From Pseudorhodoferax soli (GTDB taxonomy: Bacteria > Pseudomonadota > Gammaproteobacteria > Burkholderiales > Burkholderiaceae_C): a stretch of DNA of 64,000 nt. The translations under genes and the position numbers were made by a program. Shown here piece by piece: positions 47,104-58,139 of the stretch. The notes under the pieces were generated by a model, which saw only the letters and a program-made list of their open reading frames with translations, was not told the DNA's origin and did not search any database. Numbering within the stretch: the stretch's first letter is position 1; each line of letters starts with the position of its first letter. Location: assembly GCF_003337555.1 (NCBI RefSeq), contig NZ_QPJK01000010.1, positions 186,001 to 250,000 of the forward strand. The letters are read 5' to 3'.

Positions 47104-47490
47104 CTATGGAAGCGCCGATCCGATGTCGGTCCGCGCGAAGTCGTCGCCGACATAGAGCAGCTTGCACCCGTGCGTCTTGGCGAGCACATAAGCAAAGCAA
47201 TCGCCGTAGTTCAGCCCCGCCGGATGAATACCTTTGCCCCACAGCCCGTAGGCCTGCGCCACATCGTGTGCGCCGGCCGAGGTGACGCTGACGACTTCAA
47301 ATCCCAAGCCGTCGAGCAGGCGTTCCATTTCCTCCCCCACACCGCGCCGGCCGGCGACGATCAGCGCTTCAGCCACCGTGCCGGCGGAAATCAGCAGCCG
47401 ATGTTCCGCTGTGAGAACGGCTGCACAACGGTCGGCGTCAGCCTCGTCCAACACGATGGCCATCAGTGCCGAGGTATCGACCGCGATCAC
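47104..47490 (-). CDS. vapC: VapC-type PIN-domain toxin
   Basis: This 128-aa PIN-domain ribonuclease has the four acidic residues of the family: Asp in IAVDTSALMAIVL (residue 5), Glu in TVAEALIV (about 43), Asp in NYGDCFAYVLAK (about 98) and Asp in LYVGDDFARTD (about 116). VapC toxins cleave tRNA or rRNA to stop translation. It starts with a GTG at 47490, overlapping the antitoxin stop by four bases (GTGA). It is a complete gene and ends 27 bases past the end of the convergent GntR gene. Confidence 0.92.
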   Translation of the reverse strand: MIAVDTSALMAIVLDEADADRCAAVLTAEHRLLISAGTVAEALIVAGRRGVGEEMERLLDGLGFEVVSVTSAGAHDVAQAYGLWGKGIHPAGLNYGDCFAYVLAKTHGCKLLYVGDDFARTDIGSALP

Positions 47491-47744
47491 GCGGGCAGTC
47501 CGTCGTCGTCGTACAGCGCGTCCTGGCTGCGCGCCGCGCCGGGCCCGGGACGTGCCTTGGCCGCCCCGGCGCTGCGCACGGCGGCCAGCAGCGCCCGACG
47601 TGCCGCCTGGTTGGAGACGGGCTGCACCGGCACCAGCCGAACGGCGGGGTGGCCGTGACGTGTCAGCACGATGTCGTCGCCCGCTTCCGCGCGGCGGACC
47701 AGGTCGGTCAGTTGCCCCTTGGCGTCGGTGACAGAGACATGCAT
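47487..47744 (-). CDS. vapB: Phd/YefM-type antitoxin (VapB)
   Basis: This 85-aa antitoxin begins MHVSVTDAKGQLTDLVRRAEAGDDIVLTRHGHPAVRLVP, the compact Phd/YefM DNA-binding fold, followed by a flexible Ala/Arg-rich tail that should wrap the VapC toxin. Such proteins neutralise the toxin and repress their own operon. It is upstream of, and overlaps, vapC. The pair sits between the GntR regulator and the metH C-half gene, about 190 bases from that gene's start. Confidence 0.9.
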   Translation of the reverse strand: MHVSVTDAKGQLTDLVRRAEAGDDIVLTRHGHPAVRLVPVQPVSNQAARRALLAAVRSAGAAKARPGPGAARSQDALYDDDGLPA

Positions 47745-47827
47745 GCCAGGCTCCTGAATGGTCCAAAGAATAGTCCAATATTCTCATGGTCGGTGGCACA
47801 GCGTTGGCAACACTAGAATTCGCGCCT

Positions 47828-47894
47828 CCCAAGGAGCGTTGCAGCGGACCACCGGTCCGTCAGGCTTGGGACCGCATCCGCAACGACGCTCACC
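47828..47894 (+). promoter_or_regulatory. S-adenosylhomocysteine (SAH) riboswitch
   Basis: The 5' leader of metH-C matches the SAH (ahcY-motif) riboswitch. P1 pairs CCCAAG (47828-47833) with CTTGGG (47865-47870). An inner hairpin CGGACC-acc-GGTCCG fills 47845-47859. GAGCG (47834-47838) pairs with CGCTC (47887-47891), and TTGC (47839-47842) with GCAA (47880-47883), making the long-range helix. The conserved strings AAGGAGCGTTGC, GTCAGGCTTGGG and CAACGACGCTCACC are all in order. SAH riboswitches turn genes on when SAH accumulates, consistent with a methionine-cycle target. A -10-like TAGAAT lies at 47814-47819, just before P1. Confidence 0.92.
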
Positions 47895-47932
47895 GGCCCC
47901 TTGATCGCCCGATCGGATGCCCAGGTGAGACC

Positions 47933-50704
<2,772 letters not shown>

Positions 50705-50736
50705 ACAGCCGCGCTCGGCCGCAGAGAAGGTTTTAC

Positions 50737-50758
50737 GGTGTCTTACAAATGAGACACC
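50737..50758. repeat. Inverted repeat after metH
   Basis: GGTGTCT-tacaaatg-AGACACC, seven-base perfect arms with an eight-base loop, lies 33 bases past the metH stop and 70 bases before the glycine-zipper gene. No T-run follows, so it may be an operator or a weak factor-dependent terminator. Confidence 0.5.
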
Positions 50759-50827
50759 GGCCAGCGACGCTGCTTGCATAGCCTTGGATCCACGGAGCGC
50801 GCTTGCGCTCTGCTTCGAGGAGTGACC

Positions 50828-51493
50828 ATGCAAGAACACCAAACTTCCCCTTCGATCCCTGCCCGCTCGGGAAACAAGACGCTGTGGATCGCCGTCGGCG
50901 CGCTGGCCGTGGCGGTCGCCGGTCTCGGCGGCACCCTGCTGGGGACGCAGTTGCCCCGCGGTGCTGCTGAGCCGCCGGCCAGCCATGCATCGGGCCTGAT
51001 GCCCTTTGACGGCGCGCCCACGGCGGCGGCCAAGCCTGCCACGCACAGCGCACCGACCGCACCGGCGCCGGCGCCTCGCGTTGCGCCTGCAGTCGTCCGG
51101 GCACCGGCTGCGGCCCCTGCGGCCGCGCCCGTGGCGCGCTGCGAAAGCTGCGGCACCGTCGTCGCCGTGAGCGCCGTGCAGCGGGCCGGCCAGGGCAGCG
51201 GCGTGGGGGCGGTGGCAGGCGGCGTGGTCGGTGGCCTGTTGGGCAACCAGGTCGGCGGCGGCAGTGGTCGCGCCGTGGCCACGGTGATCGGGGCCGTGGG
51301 CGGCGGTTTTGCCGGCAACGAGGTTGAAAAGCGCGTACGGCAGAACACCGCCTACGCAGTTCGCGTCCGCATGGACGACGGCAGCGTGCGCACCGTGGAG
51401 CAGGCCGAGGCCGTGCCCGTGGGCAGCCCCGTGCTGGTGCAGAACGGCACCGCCCGGGCGCGTGGCAACACCGCGGCCTGGAACGGCTCGTAG
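50828..51493 (+). CDS. Glycine-zipper (2TM) envelope protein
   Basis: This 221-aa protein has an N-terminal membrane anchor (KTLWIAVGALAVAVAGLGGTLLG, residues 17-39), a Pro/Ala-rich linker to about residue 100, then CESCGTVVAVSAVQ and a glycine-zipper domain (GVGAVAGGVVGGLLGNQVGGGSGRAVATVIGAVGGGFAGNEVE). The domain is the kind found in SlyB-like outer-membrane proteins, but here it follows an inner-membrane anchor rather than a lipoprotein signal. The ending resembles VRMDDGSVRTVEQ in this family. It is probably an envelope-integrity protein. The ATG at 50828 follows GAGGAGTGACC. A strong terminator closes it. Confidence 0.88.
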   Translation: MQEHQTSPSIPARSGNKTLWIAVGALAVAVAGLGGTLLGTQLPRGAAEPPASHASGLMPFDGAPTAAAKPATHSAPTAPAPAPRVAPAVVRAPAAAPAAAPVARCESCGTVVAVSAVQRAGQGSGVGAVAGGVVGGLLGNQVGGGSGRAVATVIGAVGGGFAGNEVEKRVRQNTAYAVRVRMDDGSVRTVEQAEAVPVGSPVLVQNGTARARGNTAAWNGS

Positions 51494-51516
51494 CGCGAAA
51501 ACCGTTATCCGTCATC

Positions 51517-51554
51517 AAAAAAAGGCCGGGCGCCATGCGCCCGGCCTTTTTTTT
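51517..51554. terminator. Strong bidirectional terminator after the glycine-zipper gene
   Basis: AAAAAAA precedes the GC-rich stem GGCCGGGCGC-catg-GCGCCCGGCC-type hairpin and T8 follows it. The arms pair almost fully, so it can terminate in both directions. Confidence 0.92.
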
Positions 51555-51679
51555 CTTGACCCAGACGAGAGCACCGTCTCGCCTGCCATCGCGGCAAAAC
51601 GCGCAAGTCGTAACGAAACCGGAACAAAAAATAGTTCAGATGCAGGGACGGTCAAGGGAACTATTCACGTTCACTGACA

Positions 51680-51705
51680 TTTTGTAGCGGTGTTCGCCTA
51701 CAAAA
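51680..51705. promoter_or_regulatory. Inverted repeat upstream of the acyltransferase gene
   Basis: TTTTGTAG-cggtgttcgc-CTACAAAA has perfect eight-base arms around ten bases. It lies about 65-90 bases upstream of the acyltransferase ATG at 51768, in an AT-rich stretch (51600-51710). It may be an operator for a dimeric regulator; no regulator gene is adjacent. Confidence 0.5.
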
Positions 51706-51767
51706 ACCAATAGCATCCGCCTACACCCGTTGAGCACGTCGCGCAACGCCCAGATCACATAAAAGTC

Positions 51768-52577
51768 ATGAAAACTTTTGAAACCTCTCCCGCCAGCGAG
51801 CGGTTTGGGCAATATTTCCGTATTGCACCAGCTTTGGACGCCGCGGCGAGAGACGAAGTGTATTTTGTGCGCCACGACGTGTACGCCCGGGAGCTGGGGT
51901 TCGAGCCGGTGCGTACCGAGCAGCGGGAGGTGGATGGCTACGACCGGCATGCGCTGCACTGCATTGTCCGGACCAATGACGACAATGTTCGTCCCGTAGG
52001 TTGTGCCCGGGTGGTGCTGACGGATCCGCGGGACCGGGATGCCCCGCTGCCCTTCGAGCAATCCTGCCGCGACACGCTGGACCGCCGCATCATCGATCCC
52101 GCGGCATTGCCGCGCGAACGCATCGCCGAGGTGTCCCGGCTGGCCGTCATGGGCGAGTTCCGCCGCCGCCGTGGCGAGCTTCACCGGCCGGTGGCCCTGT
52201 CCGCGCGCGACAGCTCGAGCGATCCCTCGGCGCGCTTTCCCAATATTCCGGTGAGCCTGTACTTTGGCGCCGTGGCGCTGGCCCAGCGTGCCGGCGTCGA
52301 ATACCTGTTCACGCTGACGGAACCGCGCCTGGCCAAGCATTTCGCACGCGGCGGCGTGCAGATCGAAACCGTCGGCGCGCCGATCGAGCACCGCGGCATG
52401 CGCATCCCCTCGCTGATGCGCGTCTCGCAGGTCTACAGCAGCCTGCGCGCGATGGTGCGTCCGATCTGGCACGAGGTGCATGCCCAGATGGACACCTGCT
52501 ACCTGCTGCACGAGGCCATGGTCCAGCGGGACCTGGCCGAGGTGCCGGTCTCGCAGAGCGCGCCACTGAGCGTCTGA
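51768..52577 (+). CDS. PEP-CTERM/exosortase-associated N-acyltransferase
   Basis: This 269-aa protein resembles the GNAT-like acyltransferases that accompany PEP-CTERM/exosortase systems and, more distantly, LuxI autoinducer synthases: YFRIAPALDAAARDEVYFVRHDVYARELGFEP, HCIVRTND, RPVGCARVV, RIAEVSRLAVMGEFRRR, YFGAVALAQRAGVEYLFTLTEPRL and MDTCYLLHEAMVQRD. The family is linked to acylation steps around exopolysaccharide/PEP-CTERM export, but no exosortase or PEP-CTERM protein is in the window, so it acts with genes elsewhere. Its upstream region holds the inverted repeat at 51680-51705. It converges on comM with a 7-base gap. Confidence 0.8.
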   Translation: MKTFETSPASERFGQYFRIAPALDAAARDEVYFVRHDVYARELGFEPVRTEQREVDGYDRHALHCIVRTNDDNVRPVGCARVVLTDPRDRDAPLPFEQSCRDTLDRRIIDPAALPRERIAEVSRLAVMGEFRRRRGELHRPVALSARDSSSDPSARFPNIPVSLYFGAVALAQRAGVEYLFTLTEPRLAKHFARGGVQIETVGAPIEHRGMRIPSLMRVSQVYSSLRAMVRPIWHEVHAQMDTCYLLHEAMVQRDLAEVPVSQSAPLSV

Positions 52578-52584
52578 GGGCGGA

Positions 52585-53925
52585 TCAACCGGCCGCGGGG
52601 CTGCGCAACGCCCGGCGGTATTGCACCGCCTCGGCGACGTGGCTGGTCTGCAGCTTCTCACTGCCTTGCAGATCGGCGATGGTGCGCGCCACGCGCAGCG
52701 CGCGGTGGATGCCGCGGGCGGACCAGCCCAGCCGCGCCGCGGCATGGTTCAGGAAGCGGCTGGCCTCCTCGGTGCGTGCGGCATGGCGCTCCAGGTCCTG
52801 GCCGGCCAGGGCTTGGTTGCACTGGCCCTGCCGCTGCAGGGCCAGCGCGCGCGCCGCGGTGCAGCGCTCACGCACCGTGGCGGTGCTCTCGGCGGCCGGC
52901 GTGTCCAGCAGTTCCTGGGGCGCCAGCGCGGCAAGCTCCAGGTGCAGGTCGATCCGGTCCAGCAACGGACCGCTGAGCTTGGACTGGTAACGCACCACCT
53001 GGTCGGGGCTGCAGCGGCAGGCGCGGTGGGTGGCGCCGAAGTACCCGCAGGGGCAGGGGTTCATGGCCGCGATGAGCAGGAAGCGTGCAGGGAACTCTGC
53101 GCGCTGGGCGGCGCGGGCGATCGCGATGCGCCCCGTCTCCAGGGGCTCGCGCAGGGCTTCCAGCGCGGCACGGGGGAACTCGACCAGCTCGTCCAGAAAC
53201 AGAACGCCGTGGTGCGCCAGCGAGATCTCGCCGGGCCGGGGTGGCGATCCGCCGCCGACCAGGGCCACGGCACTGGCCGTGTGGTGTGGTGCGCGGGTGG
53301 GCCGGCGCATCCACTGCCCCAGCGAGAAAATCCCCGCCAGGCTGGCGACCGCGGCGCTTTGCAGGGCTTCCTCCGTGTGCATGGGTGGCAGCAGGTTGGC
53401 AAAGCGTTGCGCCAGCATGGATTTGCCGCTGCCCGGCGGCCCGACCAGCAGCACGCTGTGCCCGCCAGCGGCAGCGATCTCCAACGCCCGCTTGGCAGCG
53501 GACTGGCCTTTGACATCCGCCAGGTCCGGGCCCGCGGCGGCGGCCGGCGGCAGGCCTGCCTGCAGCAGGGTCCAGCCATCGCCCGCAGGCGCTGCGGGGC
53601 TGCCGCCCGGCGGAAACGCGGCCACCACGTCCAGCAGATGCCGGGCACGCACGACCTGCATGTCCGGCACCAGGGCGGCCTCCTCGGCACTGCCGGGCGG
53701 CAGGACCAGCGTGGGCGGGTGGGCCTGGCCGTGCAGCGCCAGGCTCATGGCCAGCGCGCCGTGCACGGGCCGCAGTTCGCCCGACAGCGACAGCTCCCCG
53801 GCGAACTCGTGGCCGGCCAGCCGTCCGGCGTCGACTTGTCCGCTGGCCGCCAGGATGCCCAGTGCGATGGGCAGGTCGAAGCGGCCGGAATCCTTGGGCA
53901 GGTCGGCCGGAGCCAGGTTGACCGT
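52585..53925 (-). pseudogene. comM: comM/yifB, 5'-truncated by an insertion
   Basis: The leftward frame encodes the C-terminal 446 residues of the Mg-chelatase-like AAA+ protein ComM (YifB), a DNA branch-migration helicase used in natural transformation. The retained part runs from TVNLAPADLPKDSGRFDLPIALGILAASGQVD, through Walker A LLVGPPGSGKSMLAQR, GVLFLDELVEFPRAALEALREPLE and the MNPCPCGYFG zinc-like loop to the normal end. Homology stops at about 53925, where TVNLAP would be preceded by KI/RI in intact ComM; upstream lies foreign DNA. About 70 N-terminal residues are missing. A downstream ATG (53766) could still be used, but the protein would lack the first domain, so it is probably inactive. 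Confidence 0.85.
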
Positions 53926-54013
53926 CGAGCTCTATGTAATCTATCGGAATGAACACGGTAGCGCCGTCCACGAAGGACGAGGTAGGCTCTACTATGCTCG
54001 AACAGGGTAGATC

Positions 54014-55870
54014 ATGATCGTAAGGCTGCTTCCCCAGATCGCGGTGCACACCCAGATGAAGGTGCACCAGCGCACCTATAAGCGCACAGAGGTGTTCGAC
54101 AGCCGACTGTTCCCGGCTCGGTCGCTCGCGTGGGTGTGGCCGCAGCTCCACGAGCTCGGGCGGAGGTCCCGGCTATCGCCGGAGCAGGATCAAGAAATGC
54201 GGTACTTACAGCGGGGCTTGAGGATCGCGAGCAAGCTGAAGACATGGATGGACATCGCGACAACCCGCCCGGAAGACGTCGTTCTGGAGCAGGTGCTCGC
54301 GCTGTTCAATGAGTACGAAGACAACCTTGTCACGACCGTCGGTGACAACAACAGCTCCGCCCGCCTCAGTGGGTCCATCCGAAACTTAGTGGAGCGTGTT
54401 GTAAAGAAACACTCTAAAGATGCTCGAACGTCCAACATTCGCCAGCATTACAGAGTCCGTTGCGTCATCCGATCAAGAGGCAGGGCTTTACTCAGCGATG
54501 TGCCACATCCCGCCCGCCCGCTCATTAAGGCGCTACCTCACGAATCGCTTTCCCAGCTGACGAAGGAAACGACCGCGGTCCTAAGCTGGGATTTGGAGCA
54601 GTTCAACAGGGCCGCCGTGGCAGTCCTGCGTAGATATGAGTTGGCACTGGAAAACGTCCAGTTGCTGAGAAACCTCCGAATAGCTCCCGCTGACGGAGAA
54701 AGCATAAGAAACAAGGTTCTCCGCCTTGCTTATGTGGGAGACGAGCAGAACTGGAGTGCGGAAGAACTCCAGACCTATGTGGCTCTGGAGCTTGAAATAA
54801 GGGAAGGCAAGGCACAAGAGTTTGGTAGACCCGAGTATCCAAAACAACGATACCCGCACAATCTAAATGATTATATGAAAGGGCTATTGTGCGGACTTTC
54901 AAATGGCACCACTTTGCCATTCTGGCTTGACATAGAAATAGCACCTCCAGTTGAGGTGCTGCTCTCGTGTGCATTGATTATTCAGATGAAAACGGCATGG
55001 AACTTTATCTCCGTGCTCGAACTAGAGCCCCACATGCTGGTAGCGGACAAATTCCCCCTACAACTGCAATCCACCAAACCTAAAACGAAGGACAAAACGC
55101 CCATTGTTCTGATCGAGCGGTCAGATGAAGAAGTACTTTTGGCGTTGAAAGTTCTTAGGGAGAGATATCAACGGTTGATATTGAGTGGAATTCAAGGGCC
55201 TAGCGTATTTGCAAGCTCCCGATCTGCCCGTAGCGGAAAAGGTGACGCAGTCAGCGGGTGGGATAGCTCTTTAAAAAAGTTCTGCCGTACATACAGCCTG
55301 CCCACGTGCTCCGCTGAGATGGTTAGGAATCAGGTCTTGGCCTATCGGGCAACTACACGGAGTATTTTAAGTGCGCGATCAACCGCTGGGCATCTCAGCG
55401 AAAACACCACACTAGGCTACATAAACAAAATCCTAGTCCAGCGCCTGAACTCCGCGAACTCGTTTGAGTTCGATAAGCGGTTTGACGCGACCGTACATTA
55501 CATGATTGACCCGAAACGCGTTGCAAAAGACCAGAAAATTCTTGCGTATCCGATAGGCGACGGCGCATCATGCAAATCTCCGTCGCAGCCTCCAAAGCAG
55601 GAATGGCTGGTTGATGGTGCTTGCAGTGGGCGCGAATGCCATAAAAACGGCGGCTGCCCGAACAGAAAAATAGTCATAGATTTGGCCAGAATCGAAGAGG
55701 TCGTTCGAACAAAGCGCTATTACGACGCCAACGCAATTCGACTGCTTAACGAGAACGAGGCCGCTTTTGCAGCAGATCATCTGCCCAATCTGGAGTTCAA
55801 CTATGCTCTGTTCGGCCTTCTGAAGCGCGGACCCTACAGGCATCTGGTCAAGAGGTTCGACAATGAGTGA
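54014..55870 (+). CDS. Large tyrosine-recombinase-like protein with degenerate active site (gene 1 of module)
   Basis: This 618-aa protein starts MIVRLLPQIAVHTQMKVHQR. Its C-terminal half has the shape of a tyrosine recombinase catalytic domain ending AGHLSENTTLGYINK, with the candidate nucleophile Tyr469. However, the first catalytic Arg region reads MKTAWNFISVLELE (no Arg) and the HxxR box is NQVLAYRAT, so key residues look lost. After the fold comes a Cys/His cluster (CSGRECHKNGGCPNRK, near residue 540) that could bind zinc. It overlaps gene 2 by eight bases. It may be an accessory recombinase or DNA-binding partner. I do not recognise a named family. Confidence 0.75.
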   Translation: MIVRLLPQIAVHTQMKVHQRTYKRTEVFDSRLFPARSLAWVWPQLHELGRRSRLSPEQDQEMRYLQRGLRIASKLKTWMDIATTRPEDVVLEQVLALFNEYEDNLVTTVGDNNSSARLSGSIRNLVERVVKKHSKDARTSNIRQHYRVRCVIRSRGRALLSDVPHPARPLIKALPHESLSQLTKETTAVLSWDLEQFNRAAVAVLRRYELALENVQLLRNLRIAPADGESIRNKVLRLAYVGDEQNWSAEELQTYVALELEIREGKAQEFGRPEYPKQRYPHNLNDYMKGLLCGLSNGTTLPFWLDIEIAPPVEVLLSCALIIQMKTAWNFISVLELEPHMLVADKFPLQLQSTKPKTKDKTPIVLIERSDEEVLLALKVLRERYQRLILSGIQGPSVFASSRSARSGKGDAVSGWDSSLKKFCRTYSLPTCSAEMVRNQVLAYRATTRSILSARSTAGHLSENTTLGYINKILVQRLNSANSFEFDKRFDATVHYMIDPKRVAKDQKILAYPIGDGASCKSPSQPPKQEWLVDGACSGRECHKNGGCPNRKIVIDLARIEEVVRTKRYYDANAIRLLNENEAAFAADHLPNLEFNYALFGLLKRGPYRHLVKRFDNE

Positions 55871-58139
55871 AGCAGCCGAGAAATCAGAGGCGAGCGGCGC
55901 TGCGCCTGAGTTTGAATGCGTTAGCAGGAAGATACGGTTCGATCTTGCGTCTCGCACAATCTCGGTAAAGCGGTCCATAGTTCGCGCCGACGAAGAGCCC
56001 TGGGCTGATTTAGGCGTCCAATACGCTTGGATGCCTGCCTCTCCCCTTCATCCCGCACCGACAAAACTTGTCGAACACGACCAATTGTTCTGGTTGCTAG
56101 TAGTTTCACTAGATTGTTATGCAGCTAAACAGAAGGGATCAAAGACCTTCCATACAGTCGTAACCGACATATGCAGAACTCTTGTCAAAACATTTGAGTA
56201 CCTATGGATCGAAGGTTTCTATGATCCTCGTGACGCACCAGAAGCAGTTTGGCAAAAGCTTCGGACAACTCTTGCTAGAGGGAGTTGGAATGCCGCGCTA
56301 CGAACAGAACAGAGAGCGATAAACTTTGTTGCCGACAACCCTAACACGGCCGCGAATTATATCTATCGCAACTGGAAAGGAAAGATAAGCCTACGAGATG
56401 AGTTTCGCGAAGCTCTTGGGACGAACATAGCTGGTTTAGAGACTCGGGCGCTCAAAAGCATCGTGGTACAGGCTACTTCCAAACGTGATGACGATGACGG
56501 GCGCTACAAATTTGGTGTTGCAAAGCAAATGTCTGAGACCATGCTGATCCAGACATTGCGCGCTCATGATTTGCTAGGAATGCTCCCTGAAAGATATCGC
56601 GTCAAAACGATTCCCAGAGAGAGCGCCTCCGGATTCGCACAGGAGAACGGAAGGAAAGGGAACCGGACAGAGAATATCGAACCAGAAGTCTGGGCAAAGG
56701 TGCTTGTGCACGCATACAAATGGATTTACGACTTCGGCCCGTTCGTTGTTGAAGCAGTCCGCGTAATTGCAATCCATTTGGAGCCCTACTTCTCTACCGA
56801 GATGCGCCTCCGAGCCGACGCTAATGAATCCGTAGCTTCTTACCGCGCAAGCCTGATGAGGCGTGCACTGCCCAAAATTACCGAGGTACAGGCGCTGAGC
56901 GCGGCGATAGGGTTAGAGATTACTAATTACAGCAGGAAAGAGAACCCAGACGGCGAGACTTCAGTTAACGCCGTTCTAAACCAACTGTTGTCATCATGCT
57001 TTATCGTAATTGCTTCAATGAATGCACGACGCAAGGATGAGGTTAGCGGAAGAGCTGTCGGTATATACGCTGGGGCACTAAAACAGATTGATCCGCACCG
57101 CGATGTGTATGAATGCGACTTCTATGTTGAAAAGACAGTGCAAGACTACGTTCCATTCCTTGTGAACAATGTTTCCGCGACGGCGATTCAACTTGTGGAC
57201 GACGTAGCAGAGGTGGCATGGTTCTGGCGAGAGGCGGTTAACGAACAACAGGGAGCAGCGGGACGTGAAAGAAAAGTTTTCTTTCTGCCGGGTTTTGTCG
57301 GTGGCAAAAAGGGGAAGCCGATATGGTTTGAGTTCGATGCAAACCAAGACGAGCCAGCGCAGGCATTTATTCGAGACGCGTTGGGAGAACTCGCATCGCA
57401 ATTCAAGGTAAAAGCCCACATGTTCCGACGAGGATATGGACTTCTCTACCACTACCGATATGAGAACGCCACGCTCGTTGCCTTGTCTCAAAAGTATGGG
57501 CATCTCGACCTAAACTCCACCCGTCACTACATAACGAATGGGACGGAAACAGAACTTGGAAAGACGGCCGCAGCAAAATGGGCATTACCTTCAAATCCAG
57601 TTCAACGTGCTCAATTGGATCAACGCAAGGAAATGCAAGCGGAGATTGAAGACGTGGGTTTGGGAAAGTTAGAAAATTTTGTGCGCGATGTAATCGGAGG
57701 CGCGCGAACTTTTGGAGGTGGTTTCTCCAAGTTGGTTGCTCGTTATCACAGGATTCTTAGCGCAAGAGTAGATTACGACCAAATGAGTCTTGCGGCGCAG
57801 GCGAAGAGCTTGATGGCGTCGTTGGTGGATCGCGGCCACACTTCGCATCCTCTTAAGACCAATACCTGCTGGGCTGGCCGAAACCGCAAGCATGCTGCAT
57901 GCGGAGTTAAAAAGGAAGCAGTAGCACGGGAGAATGCATCTGCCATGGTTTGCTCGCGATGCCCCTATTCAGAAACGAACGAAGTTCAGCTTAAGACCCT
58001 CGAGCGGGACCTAGCCTTCCTTTCTTCTCACGGGCTTGCGGCCGCCGAAACTGTGAAAGGCCGCGCTGCTATACAAGAGCAAGAAAACCTCCGACGCGTC
58101 ATTGTTTTGCATAGATTGAGGTTGGGTCTAGACAAATGA
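55863..58139 (+). CDS. Tyrosine recombinase (gene 2 of module)
   Basis: This 758-aa protein has a complete tyrosine-recombinase active site: Arg in NARRKDEVSG (389-390), the HxxR box HMFRRG (His519, Arg522), GHLDLNSTRHYI with its second His and the nucleophile Tyr556. A C-terminal Cys set (CWAGRNRKHAACG...CSRCPY) beyond residue 670 looks like a zinc finger. At about 760 residues it is nearly twice the size of ordinary phage integrases, as in the large TnpB of Tn554-like transposons. It overlaps gene 1 by eight and gene 3 by four bases. It should cut and join the attachment site in comM. Confidence 0.85.
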   Translation: MSEAAEKSEASGAAPEFECVSRKIRFDLASRTISVKRSIVRADEEPWADLGVQYAWMPASPLHPAPTKLVEHDQLFWLLVVSLDCYAAKQKGSKTFHTVVTDICRTLVKTFEYLWIEGFYDPRDAPEAVWQKLRTTLARGSWNAALRTEQRAINFVADNPNTAANYIYRNWKGKISLRDEFREALGTNIAGLETRALKSIVVQATSKRDDDDGRYKFGVAKQMSETMLIQTLRAHDLLGMLPERYRVKTIPRESASGFAQENGRKGNRTENIEPEVWAKVLVHAYKWIYDFGPFVVEAVRVIAIHLEPYFSTEMRLRADANESVASYRASLMRRALPKITEVQALSAAIGLEITNYSRKENPDGETSVNAVLNQLLSSCFIVIASMNARRKDEVSGRAVGIYAGALKQIDPHRDVYECDFYVEKTVQDYVPFLVNNVSATAIQLVDDVAEVAWFWREAVNEQQGAAGRERKVFFLPGFVGGKKGKPIWFEFDANQDEPAQAFIRDALGELASQFKVKAHMFRRGYGLLYHYRYENATLVALSQKYGHLDLNSTRHYITNGTETELGKTAAAKWALPSNPVQRAQLDQRKEMQAEIEDVGLGKLENFVRDVIGGARTFGGGFSKLVARYHRILSARVDYDQMSLAAQAKSLMASLVDRGHTSHPLKTNTCWAGRNRKHAACGVKKEAVARENASAMVCSRCPYSETNEVQLKTLERDLAFLSSHGLAAAETVKGRAAIQEQENLRRVIVLHRLRLGLDK

